This document shows, one piece after another, positions 42,619 to 50,341 of a stretch of DNA of 64,000 nucleotides. Source of the DNA: Curvibacter microcysteis (GTDB taxonomy: Bacteria > Pseudomonadota > Gammaproteobacteria > Burkholderiales > Burkholderiaceae_C); the NCBI RefSeq assembly GCF_028649455.1, contig NZ_JAQSIO010000008.1, positions 62,001 through 126,000 on the forward strand, in the 5' to 3' direction. Below the pieces are notes generated by a model, which had not been told where the DNA came from, searched no databases, and was given only the letters and a program-made list of their open reading frames with translations. Each line of letters begins with the position of its first letter. The first letter of the stretch is position 1. A program made the position numbers and the translations under genes.

Positions 42619-43668
42619 ATGCGCATCCAGACCCTCCGCGACCGCCTGCGCGCCCTTGGCGCACGACCCGCCCACGAGCAGCGCGTGCTGCGCCTGTGGG
42701 CCCAGGCCTTGCCGCAGGACCAGGGCCGGCGCCGGCTGGAGGACTTCATGCCCACCGCCTTGCGCGAGGCCCTGCCAGCCCTCAGCGCCGAGCTGGAGGG
42801 CCTGGCCCGGCTGCAGTCGCAGCACCCGGGCGAGGACGGCTCGGCCCGCCTGTTGGTCACCCTGGCCGATGGCCAGTCGGTCGAAAGCGTGCTGCTGCCG
42901 CGCGACGGGCTGTGTGTGTCCACGCAGCTGGGTTGCGCCGTGGGCTGCGTGTTTTGCATGACGGGGCGCGAGGGCCTGTTGCGTCAATTGGGCAGCGCCG
43001 AGATCGTGGCCCAGGTGGCGCTGGCGCGGCGCCTGCGTCCGGTCAAAAAAGTGGTGTTCATGGGCATGGGCGAGCCCGCGCACAACCTGGACAACGTGCT
43101 GGAAGCCATCGAGCTGCTGGGCACCGAGGGCAACATCGGCCACAAGAACCTGGTGTTCTCCACCGTGGGCGACCCGCGCGCCTTTGAGCGCCTGCCCCAA
43201 GGCCGGGTCAAACCCGCGCTGGCCTTGTCCTTGCACACCAGCCGTGCCGACCTGCGCGAGCAACTGCTGCCGCGCGCACCGCGCTTCACACCCGAAGCCC
43301 TGGTGGAGGCTGGCGAGCACTACGCCCGCTTGACCGGCTACCCGGTGCAGTACCAGTGGACCTTGCTCGAAGGCATCAACGACACCGAGGACGAGTTGGC
43401 CGGCATCGTGCGCCTGTTGAAGGGCAAGTACGGCGTGCTCAACATGATCCCCTACAACAGCGTGCCCGATCTGCCCTACCGCCGCCCCAGCTGGGAGCGC
43501 GCTGCCGAGATCGCCCGTCAGCTGCACCGCCAGGGCGTGCTGACCAAGCTGCGCCAGTCCGCCGGCCAGGACGTGGACGGCGGCTGCGGCCAGCTGCGGG
43601 CCCGCGCCAGCGCGGCAGAACAGCCCGTGCACTGGCACCCGAGCCCGTCCCCCTCCCCAGCCCCTTAA
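42619..43668 (+). CDS. Radical SAM RNA methyltransferase, RlmN/Cfr family paralogue
   Basis: FeS enzyme of 349 residues that would methylate an adenosine in RNA. The radical-SAM cluster motif is C106, C110, C113; GMGEP at 149-153 binds SAM. The two mechanistic cysteines of RlmN (C118 and C355 in E. coli) correspond to C99, seven residues before the cluster, and C323 in DVDGGCGQL. The protein is shorter than the main RlmN and ends in a Pro/Ser tail. In Burkholderiales, rlmN usually lies near ndk and pilF/hisS, which are not here, so this looks like a second copy. The ATG at 42619 is preferred over a TTG at 42607. Confidence 0.85.
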   Translation: MRIQTLRDRLRALGARPAHEQRVLRLWAQALPQDQGRRRLEDFMPTALREALPALSAELEGLARLQSQHPGEDGSARLLVTLADGQSVESVLLPRDGLCVSTQLGCAVGCVFCMTGREGLLRQLGSAEIVAQVALARRLRPVKKVVFMGMGEPAHNLDNVLEAIELLGTEGNIGHKNLVFSTVGDPRAFERLPQGRVKPALALSLHTSRADLREQLLPRAPRFTPEALVEAGEHYARLTGYPVQYQWTLLEGINDTEDELAGIVRLLKGKYGVLNMIPYNSVPDLPYRRPSWERAAEIARQLHRQGVLTKLRQSAGQDVDGGCGQLRARASAAEQPVHWHPSPSPSPAP

Positions 43669-43735
43669 GGCCTTTCGTACGCGTCCCTGCCCCCCGTGAC
43701 CGTGGGCGGGGAGGCCTGCGCCTGCCCGCTGTCCC

Positions 43736-43825
43736 ATCCCCCGTTCAGGGGATGAAAAAAACAATTGGTCACATTAAAGTCCGGTAAAAATAATAAATTG
43801 GGCTATTCAGCTTGACGACGGACTT
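43736..43825 (+). promoter_or_regulatory. AT-rich leader with inverted repeats
   Basis: ATCCCC/GGGGAT (43736-43741, 43748-43753) is followed by an unusually AT-rich stretch for this genome. AAGTCCG (43777-43783) and CGGACTT (43819-43825) form a 7-bp inverted repeat around it. It probably carries the promoter of the next gene. Confidence 0.45.
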
Positions 43826-43876
43826 AGAAAATAGAAGAGCAGCCCTTGCCTCCGCAACGGCGCCGCAGGGGGATAA

Positions 43877-45709
43877 ATGAATCATCGGGACGAATCGTTC
43901 CTTCGTCAGTTCTCGGCTCAGCATGTGCTCGGTTTGCTGGTGAGTTTGTGTCTGGCCCTGTTGGGGCTGGCGTTGCTGCGTGGCTGGCAGATCTATGGCG
44001 CCTTCCGTCAAACAGAGGGCTGTGGTTATCAGTGCGTCACCCTGTCGACTTTGGCGAATGATTTGGAGGTGCTGGGGCTGGTTTTAACCTGTGCGCTTTT
44101 GGGGCGTTGGAGCCGGGGCTGTTTGCGCTGGGCCTGCAGTTTGGCCGGGCAATTGCTCATCGCCCTGTATGCCATTGATATTCTGATTTACACCGTGTTG
44201 AAGCACCGGCTGGATGTGGCCGATATTTTCAAATACGGGGGCCAGGTCCGACTCAATGAAAGCGTGGTCATGCCCGCCATTTACACCCTGACGGGTTTGG
44301 CCTGGCTGGTGCTGCTGGTGTTGAGCGAGCTGCTTTTTTCCACGCTCTTGCTGTCCCGTGGCCGGGGCCGCAAAGCGGTGTTGGGCTTGTGCATGTTGCT
44401 GCCGGTGCTGGTGTCTGCGGAGAAACTGTCCACCCCCCCGGCCCACATCTCCAAGAATGTGTTCGAGAGTGTGCTGGCGGCCATGTTGCCGGAGGGGGAG
44501 AACCGCGCCTTCAGCCCGGCTTACCAAGCCCAATTGCAGGCCGCCCCTGAACCCGAACAGCAATGTCGGCCCGGTGACGGGCAATTTCGGCCCGTGATTT
44601 TGCTGGTGGTCGAGTCACTGTCGCTCTACCAGAGTCAGGCCCAGTCGGGCATTCACGATTACTTGCCAGAGTTGGACCGCATTGCGGCCCAGTACGCCTA
44701 TTTCGATCAGTTTTATGCCAATGGCTTTACCACCGATGGCGGATTGATTTCCTTGTTGACTGGGCATTTTCCCTTGCCCAATATCAACCGTTATCAGAGC
44801 GCTCAAGCCTACATGGGCTTTGAACATGCCAGCCAGGATGCATTCCAGAAGCTGGCGGCCGCGCATATTCAGGCCCGGTATTTCCGCTCCGCTGATTTGG
44901 AATTCATCGGCACCGGCGAATGGCTGAAAACCCTGGGTTTTGACAGTGTGGAGGGGCCAGAAAACCCGTTTTACGACGGGATGCCGCGAGGCTCTTTCAA
45001 TGAGCCGGGGGACGCCGCGCTGTACCGCCGTTACCTGTCCTGGTTGGACGAACAGCCGGCCCACAGCCGATTTTTCTCGGTCATTCAAACCACCACCACC
45101 CACCCGCCTTTTGTGATTCCGGGCCAGGCCGAGGGTGGCGAGGAAAAGGCTTTTCGTTACGCCGACCAGCAAATCGGTGACTTTGTGCGTGCTTTGGAAC
45201 AAAGGCATTTCTTTGACCAAGGCATTTTGTTGATCACGGGCGACCACCGCAGCATGACCTTCACCCGCCCGCAAGAGGTGGCCCAGTGGGGCAAGGAGGC
45301 CATGAGCCGCATCCCCGCCATCTTGGTTGGCGGGGCCGGTGTGCCCAAGGGCCGCATCCCGGGGCGCTGGCAGCAGGTGGACTTCCTGCCATCGCTGCTG
45401 GCCGCTGCGGGCCTGGACTCTTGCACCAGCGATTACCAGGGGCGCTTCCTGGTGGACGCCAAGCCAGCCAAGTACATCCTGCACGCGGAAGGGGTGGAGC
45501 GCGATCGCATCCTGGTGCGCACCCAGGACGACCCCGTCTTGCGTGAGATTCAGATGGCGGGAGACGACACCCATTGGGCAGGCCCCGCGCTCGCCGGGTC
45601 TGCCGGGCCGTCCCTGGTGGCGGAGGTGAACCGCCAGCGCGCGGTTCGACCCGATGCGCCCTCGGACCTGGGCGCGGGCCTGTTGCGGATCTACGGCATG
45701 TTGCCCTGA
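43877..45709 (+). CDS. LTA-synthase-like membrane sulfatase/phosphoglycerol-type transferase
   Basis: Inner-membrane protein of 610 residues: four or five TM helices (about 15-35, 62-80, 85-105, 133-155, 165-180) then a periplasmic alkaline-phosphatase-fold domain. E246 in LLVVESLSL and the Thr in GFTTDGGLISLLTG (T285/T286) match the metal site and Thr nucleophile of LtaS/OpgB-type enzymes, and HPPF, ITGDHRSM supply further ligands. Such proteins transfer phosphoglycerol or phosphoethanolamine to glycans or lipids. The 5' part and leader are less GC-rich than the neighbours, hinting at a different origin. AGGGGGA precedes the ATG at 43877. Confidence 0.82.
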   Translation: MNHRDESFLRQFSAQHVLGLLVSLCLALLGLALLRGWQIYGAFRQTEGCGYQCVTLSTLANDLEVLGLVLTCALLGRWSRGCLRWACSLAGQLLIALYAIDILIYTVLKHRLDVADIFKYGGQVRLNESVVMPAIYTLTGLAWLVLLVLSELLFSTLLLSRGRGRKAVLGLCMLLPVLVSAEKLSTPPAHISKNVFESVLAAMLPEGENRAFSPAYQAQLQAAPEPEQQCRPGDGQFRPVILLVVESLSLYQSQAQSGIHDYLPELDRIAAQYAYFDQFYANGFTTDGGLISLLTGHFPLPNINRYQSAQAYMGFEHASQDAFQKLAAAHIQARYFRSADLEFIGTGEWLKTLGFDSVEGPENPFYDGMPRGSFNEPGDAALYRRYLSWLDEQPAHSRFFSVIQTTTTHPPFVIPGQAEGGEEKAFRYADQQIGDFVRALEQRHFFDQGILLITGDHRSMTFTRPQEVAQWGKEAMSRIPAILVGGAGVPKGRIPGRWQQVDFLPSLLAAAGLDSCTSDYQGRFLVDAKPAKYILHAEGVERDRILVRTQDDPVLREIQMAGDDTHWAGPALAGSAGPSLVAEVNRQRAVRPDAPSDLGAGLLRIYGMLP

Positions 45710-45727
45710 GGTCTGCCCGCGACGGCC

Positions 45728-46735
45728 TCAGGCCAGGGGCAGCTCGATGTCGCTGCTGCCCGGGCACACCCAGCGCGCAAATTCACGCATCGGTGCCACA
45801 TCGCCAGCCAGGGCGGGCGCTGAGGGTGAATGCACCGCAGGCAGGAAATGCTGGAAGCGGCCTTGGCCCAGGTAAATCGACCAGGTGCCTTGTTCGTCAG
45901 GCAGCAAGCGTTGCGTGGCCGAGGTGTGACCGAACCACAGGCGGTCGCCCGGCACGGCAAAGTGCCTGGGCAAGGCGGCCTCGGGCTGGCCCAGCTGGTG
46001 CATCAGGCCCTGGTGCACTTCGCAGTTGCGCATCACGCGGCGCTCAAAGCGCTGCTGCAGCCGGCTGTACAGGGCCGGGTGGTGGCGTTGCAGTTCCTGC
46101 GCCAAGCCCAGCAACAGCACCCATTCCGAGGCGCGGTAGCTGCTCAAGTGGTGGCCAGGGTGCTGCCGGTCCGGCTGCAAGGTGGTTTGCAGGGCGGCGA
46201 TCAGCGAGCGGCCTGGCCGCAAGCGCAGGCCCTGCGGCGGGTCCTGCAGCCAGTCTTCAGCCGGACACCTTGGCGCGTTGGGGTCGGGGTTGAGCCGGGT
46301 GTCCCGGGCCGCCCACACGGTGTTTTGCCGCACGCGGATGGCGGCGGCCCATTCTTCATGGCTGGGAAACGCCAAGGCCTGGGGGCTGGCCAGCATGGCC
46401 ACCAGGATCTCGCGCGCCAAGTCGTCGGCATGGCGGGTGTCCAGGCCCAGGGTGTCACACAGTTGGCGTGTGTCGTGATCAGGCACCCAGTGCTCGGCCA
46501 GTGCCGGGCGCAGGCTGAAGTGCAAGGCCGGGCCCGGCAGGCCGCCGTGCTCGGGCAGCAGGGCCACGTCGACCAGGCTGGCCAGACCGTGCTGTTGCAG
46601 CTGACGCATGCTGGCCCAGTGCATGGACTGCAGGGCTTGGCCGTCCGGGCTGCGCAGCAGCACGCCACCCCGTACCGGGGCGGTCTGGGGGGCGGCAGCA
46701 GGGAAGGGCGTCAAGGCCTGTTTCAGGGCGCTCAT
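45728..46735 (-). CDS. Hypothetical protein, 335 residues
   Basis: I do not recognise this family. The protein has no signal peptide, TM helix or coiled coil. It is rich in His, Gln, Arg and Trp, with segments such as AIRVRQNTVWAARDTRLNPDP (about 136-156) and a stretch of Gln/His in the middle (LQRHHPALYSRLQQRFERR). The coding bias fits the genome, and the ATG at 46735 removes an implausible N-terminal tail. It is convergent with the LTA-synthase-like gene and 98 bases downstream of the histidine phosphatase gene on the same strand. Confidence 0.7.
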   Translation of the reverse strand: MSALKQALTPFPAAAPQTAPVRGGVLLRSPDGQALQSMHWASMRQLQQHGLASLVDVALLPEHGGLPGPALHFSLRPALAEHWVPDHDTRQLCDTLGLDTRHADDLAREILVAMLASPQALAFPSHEEWAAAIRVRQNTVWAARDTRLNPDPNAPRCPAEDWLQDPPQGLRLRPGRSLIAALQTTLQPDRQHPGHHLSSYRASEWVLLLGLAQELQRHHPALYSRLQQRFERRVMRNCEVHQGLMHQLGQPEAALPRHFAVPGDRLWFGHTSATQRLLPDEQGTWSIYLGQGRFQHFLPAVHSPSAPALAGDVAPMREFARWVCPGSSDIELPLA

Positions 46736-46833
46736 ACAGGCAGTATCGGCAGCGGGGGCGTGACTCAACCCCCGTGAAAACCCGTTTGTCGGACTCGGAC
46801 ATACCCTGAGGCCGCCCACTGGGGGCTGGCGCC

Positions 46834-47502
46834 TCAGGCGTGGGTGATCCAGTCGGCGTACTCGGGCGCGTCCAGGTGCGGCAAGGTGTTGTAGGTGACC
46901 AGGCTGTGGCGCTTGGGGGTGAAGTGGAACTCGCTCACGGAGCTGTTGCGGATGCGCAGGTTCAACTCGATGGTGGCTTCGGGGCTGGTGCCCAGGATGT
47001 GGCCCACGGCGGTGGAGATGGGACCGCCGCTGGAAACCAGCAGCACGTTGCCGTCGAAGTTCTGCCGCACATGTTCCAAAGCGCTGCTCACGCCGTGCAC
47101 AAAGTCGTTGTAGCTGGGCATGCCGCGCGGGCTGACCACGCCCGCCATCCACTGTGTCAGGCCGTCGCGCAGCAGGCGAAAGTGGTGGCGGTACAGCTCG
47201 GGCGTGTCCGGCTTGGCCAGGGGCATGGGGTGGATGGCCTGGATCACGGCTTCGCTGTCGTACTCGTTGAGGCCGGGCCAGAGCAGCGGTTGGGCTTGCC
47301 AGTCCAGGCCCTTGGCCATGCCGGCCAAGGTTTCCTGGTGGCGCCGCAGGGTGCCGGTCAGCACGGCGTTGAACTCAATGCCCTTGAGCCGGAAGTATTC
47401 CCCCAGGCGCACGCTTTGCTTGTGCCCAAGCTCGCTCAATCGGTCGTAGTCGTCGGCTCCAAACGAGGCCTGGCCATGGCGCACAAGGTAGAGGGTTCCC
47501 AT
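46834..47502 (-). CDS. Histidine phosphatase family protein
   Basis: Phosphoglycerate-mutase-like phosphatase of 222 residues. The phospho-accepting histidine is in LVRHGQASFG (5-14). A second catalytic His is not in a standard position: the SSGGP segment near 157-161 replaces the usual SHG-type motif, so activity may be altered. Paralogues dephosphorylate sugar phosphates, nucleotides or phosphoproteins. Two matching palindromes lie just upstream of its start. Confidence 0.82.
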   Translation of the reverse strand: MGTLYLVRHGQASFGADDYDRLSELGHKQSVRLGEYFRLKGIEFNAVLTGTLRRHQETLAGMAKGLDWQAQPLLWPGLNEYDSEAVIQAIHPMPLAKPDTPELYRHHFRLLRDGLTQWMAGVVSPRGMPSYNDFVHGVSSALEHVRQNFDGNVLLVSSGGPISTAVGHILGTSPEATIELNLRIRNSSVSEFHFTPKRHSLVTYNTLPHLDAPEYADWITHA

Positions 47503-47537
47503 GGGGCGGATTCTGGCCGGGCCCCCCAGGCCGCACA

Positions 47538-47581
47538 GTCGCCCGGGCGACCGTTTGGCCCCGCGGCGTCACCCGGGTGAC
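47538..47581. promoter_or_regulatory. Two 14-bp palindromes, 30 bp apart
   Basis: GTCGCCCGGGCGAC (47538-47551) and GTCACCCGGGTGAC (47568-47581) are each perfect palindromes of the form GTCRCCCGGGYGAC. They lie between the histidine phosphatase start (47502) and the end of the threonine dehydratase gene (47607). Confidence 0.6.
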
Positions 47582-47606
47582 CGGGATCGCTGGCGTTAGC
47601 CCCCTT

Positions 47607-48590
47607 TTAAGCGGCGATGGCCGCCGTGCTCAGGACTTCGGCCATCATCGCGGCGTCCACATTGCCCCCCGACAGGGCCAGGCCCACGGTCAGGCCGCGC
47701 AGTGAATCGCGCTCTTGCAGGGCCGCGGCCAGGGCGGCCGCGCCGGCGCCTTCGGCCAGGTTGTGGGTGTCGGTGTAGAGGTGGTGCATGGCGCGCGCCA
47801 CTTCGTCGTCACTGACTTGCACCAGGTGGTCCAGGCCTTTGGCCAGTACTGGCAAGGCGGCTGCGTCGGCCACGCGGCAGGCCATGCCGTCGGCCAGCCG
47901 CGTGCTGACCGGGGCTTCGACCACCCGGCCGGCGGCCAGCGAGTCGGCATAGGTGGTGGCGTGGGCGCTGACCACGCCCACGATGCGGGCGCGGTGGCCC
48001 AGGGCCTGTTTGGCGGCAATGGCCGAGCAGGCGCCCGAGCCCTGGCCGATGGGCACATAGACCACGTCCAGTGTGGGCACGGCGCGCAGGAACTCCCACC
48101 AGTAGGTGCTGACGCCGCGCAGCAAGTCGGGGTGGAAGCTGGGCACCATGTGGGCGTCTCGCGTGGCGGCCAGGCCGATGGCGTGTTCACGCGCGGCCTG
48201 GAAGTCGTCACCGTGTTCGATCAGCTGCACGCCCAGGGCGCGCATGGCGGCGTTTTTCTCCACCGAGTTGCCCAGGGGCACGACGATGGTGCAGGTCACG
48301 CCATGCTGGCGCGCGGCCCAGCCAATGCTCTGGCCATGGTTGCCTCGGGTGGCGCTGATCACCTCGCGCGGCAGTTCGCCTCGCTTGGCCAGTTGCTCGA
48401 AGTAGGTCAGGCCGCCACGGATCTTGAAGGCACCCACCGGGGTGTGGTTTTCGTGCTTGAGCCAGCAGTCGGCGCCCAGGCGCTCGCTCAACAGTCCCCA
48501 GCGGTACTGCGGTGTGGGCGGGAAGGCCCGGTACACGACCTGGGCCGCGGCTTCGATGTCGGACAGCGTGGGCAAGGCATTCAAGGGCAT
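47607..48590 (-). CDS. Threonine dehydratase-like PLP enzyme
   Basis: Fold-type II pyridoxal-phosphate enzyme of 327 residues. The PLP lysine is K56 in PVGAFKIRGG, SATRGNHGQSIGW near 79-91 binds the substrate, IGQGSGACS near 182 holds the phosphate, and SGGNVD near 309 closes the site. It lacks a C-terminal ACT domain, so it is a catabolic or serine/threonine dehydratase type rather than feedback-regulated IlvA. Threonine, serine or hydroxyaspartate are possible substrates. It follows the VOC gene on the same strand. Confidence 0.88.
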   Translation of the reverse strand: MPLNALPTLSDIEAAAQVVYRAFPPTPQYRWGLLSERLGADCWLKHENHTPVGAFKIRGGLTYFEQLAKRGELPREVISATRGNHGQSIGWAARQHGVTCTIVVPLGNSVEKNAAMRALGVQLIEHGDDFQAAREHAIGLAATRDAHMVPSFHPDLLRGVSTYWWEFLRAVPTLDVVYVPIGQGSGACSAIAAKQALGHRARIVGVVSAHATTYADSLAAGRVVEAPVSTRLADGMACRVADAAALPVLAKGLDHLVQVSDDEVARAMHHLYTDTHNLAEGAGAAALAAALQERDSLRGLTVGLALSGGNVDAAMMAEVLSTAAIAA

Positions 48591-48614
48591 GGCGGGCTTT
48601 CGGTGGGGCGGTGG

Positions 48615-49298
48615 TCAGACGGGGGTGCTCAGGCTCACTGGGCCGCGGGGGCTGAGCAAGCGGGCGTGCAATTGGGCCGGGCCGCGCTGCACCGGCACCT
48701 CCAGCGCCAAGGCTTGCAGGGCCGCACTGAGCGGGGCGGGCTCGGGCAGGGACAGGCTGAAGTCCAGCAACTGCAGGCCCGAGGCGGGCAACTGGTCGAC
48801 CGGGTGCTGCGCACCCCACTGGATCAAGGTGGGCAGGGTGCCGCCGAGCAGGCGCTGGCCATCGTCGCGCACGGTGATCTGCCAGGACAGCAGGCCGCTG
48901 GCGGTTTGGCGCGAGGCGGCCAACACCGGGCCACGCGCCAGGCCCTGCGTTTGCCAGGCCCGGCAGGCAGCCTGCACATCGGGGCAGCGCGCCACCCAGT
49001 GCTGCAGGCTGGGGCCCTGCTGGCGCAACTGGGCTTGCAGTTCAGGCTGGTCCAGGTCGAACCAGCGCTTCAAGGGGGGCTGGCGTTGCGGGGTTTGCGA
49101 GGGATCGATGGCCAGGATTTCCAGGTAGCTGGGCGGGCCGTTGGGGCGGTCCAGGCGCAGCAGGCGGTTGTGCGTGCCCATCAGCGGGTGGGCGCCACCC
49201 GGTCCGGGCGTCAGGCCCAGCGTGGCTTCGCACCAGGCCACACCCTCGTCCAGGGTGGCGGCCAGCACCACCAGGTGGTCGAGGGTGGCGGCGCTCAC
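48615..49298 (-). CDS. Glyoxalase-like (VOC) domain protein
   Basis: Protein of 227 residues matching the Glyoxalase_3-like group: LDHLVVLAATLDEGVAWCEATLGLTPGPGGAHPLMGTHNRLL in the first 45 residues, then SYLEILAID with the usual Glu ligand. The start is a GTG at 49298, whose first bases overlap the TGA of the phzF-like gene (GTGA). The reaction is unknown. It is the last member of a five-gene, MocR-linked run. Confidence 0.82.
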   Translation of the reverse strand: MSAATLDHLVVLAATLDEGVAWCEATLGLTPGPGGAHPLMGTHNRLLRLDRPNGPPSYLEILAIDPSQTPQRQPPLKRWFDLDQPELQAQLRQQGPSLQHWVARCPDVQAACRAWQTQGLARGPVLAASRQTASGLLSWQITVRDDGQRLLGGTLPTLIQWGAQHPVDQLPASGLQLLDFSLSLPEPAPLSAALQALALEVPVQRGPAQLHARLLSPRGPVSLSTPV

Positions 49299-50248
49299 AG
49301 GTCCACCGTGCCTTCGATGCAGGTCACGCTGGCACCGCCCACCCACACTTGCTGGCTGTCGTCGCAGCGGATGTGCACGCGCCCGGCGCGGTCCAGGCAA
49401 GTGCCTTGGGCGGCGATGTACTCGCGCGGCGCATGGCCGTCGGCGATCAGCCACTGGGCCAGGCTGGCGTTGAGGCTGCCGGTGACCGGGTCTTCCGGCA
49501 CGCCGATGGGGGCGGCAAAGGCGCGCACCTCCAGGCTGGGCGCCGTGGCGTCTTGCACGGGCGGGGCCATGCGCTGGTTTTGACCAAAGGCGCGTGCCTC
49601 GCGGTTGGAGCGCACGATCAGGCCGGTGCGCACCTCAGGGTGTTCGATGGCCACCACGCCCACTTTTTGACCCAGGGCTTTGAGCTCCAGGTGGTTGGGT
49701 TGCAGGGCCAGCACGGTTTGCGGGTGGTCCAGCAGCAGGCCCATCCAGACCGGGCCGTTGTCCAGCACCTGGGCCGCCAGCACCTGCTGCGGCTTGAGGC
49801 CCAGGGCCCGCGCCACTTGCGACAGCACGGCCGGGCTGGGGTCGCTGCGCGTCAGCGGCGGCGCGGCAAAGGCCAGGCGCTGCTGCGCGCCGCTGCCGTC
49901 ACGGCGGATGCGCACCAGGCCGACGCGGCACTCTTGCACCACTTCATCGGCGCGCTGCGGCTGGCCGCCTTGGCGCAGCCAGGCGTGGCAGCTGCCCAGC
50001 GTGGGGTGGCCGGCAAAAGGCAGTTCGCCGCCGGGCGTGAAGATGCGGACTTGGTAGTCCGCGCCCTGAGCGCGGGCGGCCTCGCTGGGCAGCAGCACAA
50101 AAGTGGTCTCGGACAGGTTGGTCCAGCGCGCAAAGCGCTGCATGGCCTCGTCGTCGAGGCCGCGCCCGTCCAGCACCACGGCCAGCGGGTTGCCGTACCC
50201 GGCGGTTTCGGTGAAGACGTCGACTTGTTGGAAAGGGCGTTGGCTCAT
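49295..50248 (-). CDS. PhzF-family isomerase/epimerase
   Basis: Enzyme of 317 residues with the PhzF two-domain fold: FQQVDVFTETAGYGNPLAVVL at the N-terminus, the catalytic Glu in NLSETTFVL near 44-52, RIFTPGGELPFAGHPTLG near 68-85 and the second-half EDPVTGSLNASLAQWL near 258-273. No other phenazine genes are present, so it is a general PhzF paralogue rather than part of phenazine synthesis. The ATG at 50248 follows a Shine-Dalgarno-poor region. Its stop overlaps the glyoxalase-like start. Confidence 0.88.
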   Translation of the reverse strand: MSQRPFQQVDVFTETAGYGNPLAVVLDGRGLDDEAMQRFARWTNLSETTFVLLPSEAARAQGADYQVRIFTPGGELPFAGHPTLGSCHAWLRQGGQPQRADEVVQECRVGLVRIRRDGSGAQQRLAFAAPPLTRSDPSPAVLSQVARALGLKPQQVLAAQVLDNGPVWMGLLLDHPQTVLALQPNHLELKALGQKVGVVAIEHPEVRTGLIVRSNREARAFGQNQRMAPPVQDATAPSLEVRAFAAPIGVPEDPVTGSLNASLAQWLIADGHAPREYIAAQGTCLDRAGRVHIRCDDSQQVWVGGASVTCIEGTVDL

Positions 50249-50288
50249 GGGGAGGGATTCACGCAATCTCAGGGGACAGGGGGACTGC

Positions 50289-50310
50289 ACCCGCCCGGTG
50301 TGGGGCGGGT
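50289..50310. other. Intercistronic hairpin
   Basis: ACCCGCCC (50289-50296) pairs with GGGCGGGT (50303-50310). It lies in the 93-base gap between the aminotransferase and phzF-like genes and has no T-run; it may lower expression of the distal genes. Confidence 0.4.
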
Positions 50311-50341
50311 ACGGCCGGGCGGCCTGGGGGCCGCAGGGGAC

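Noticed and set aside
49295-50248. Phenazine biosynthesis cluster suggested by the PhzF-like gene
   Set aside because: No phzA/B/C/D/E/G homologue in the window; PhzF paralogues are common and unrelated to phenazines.
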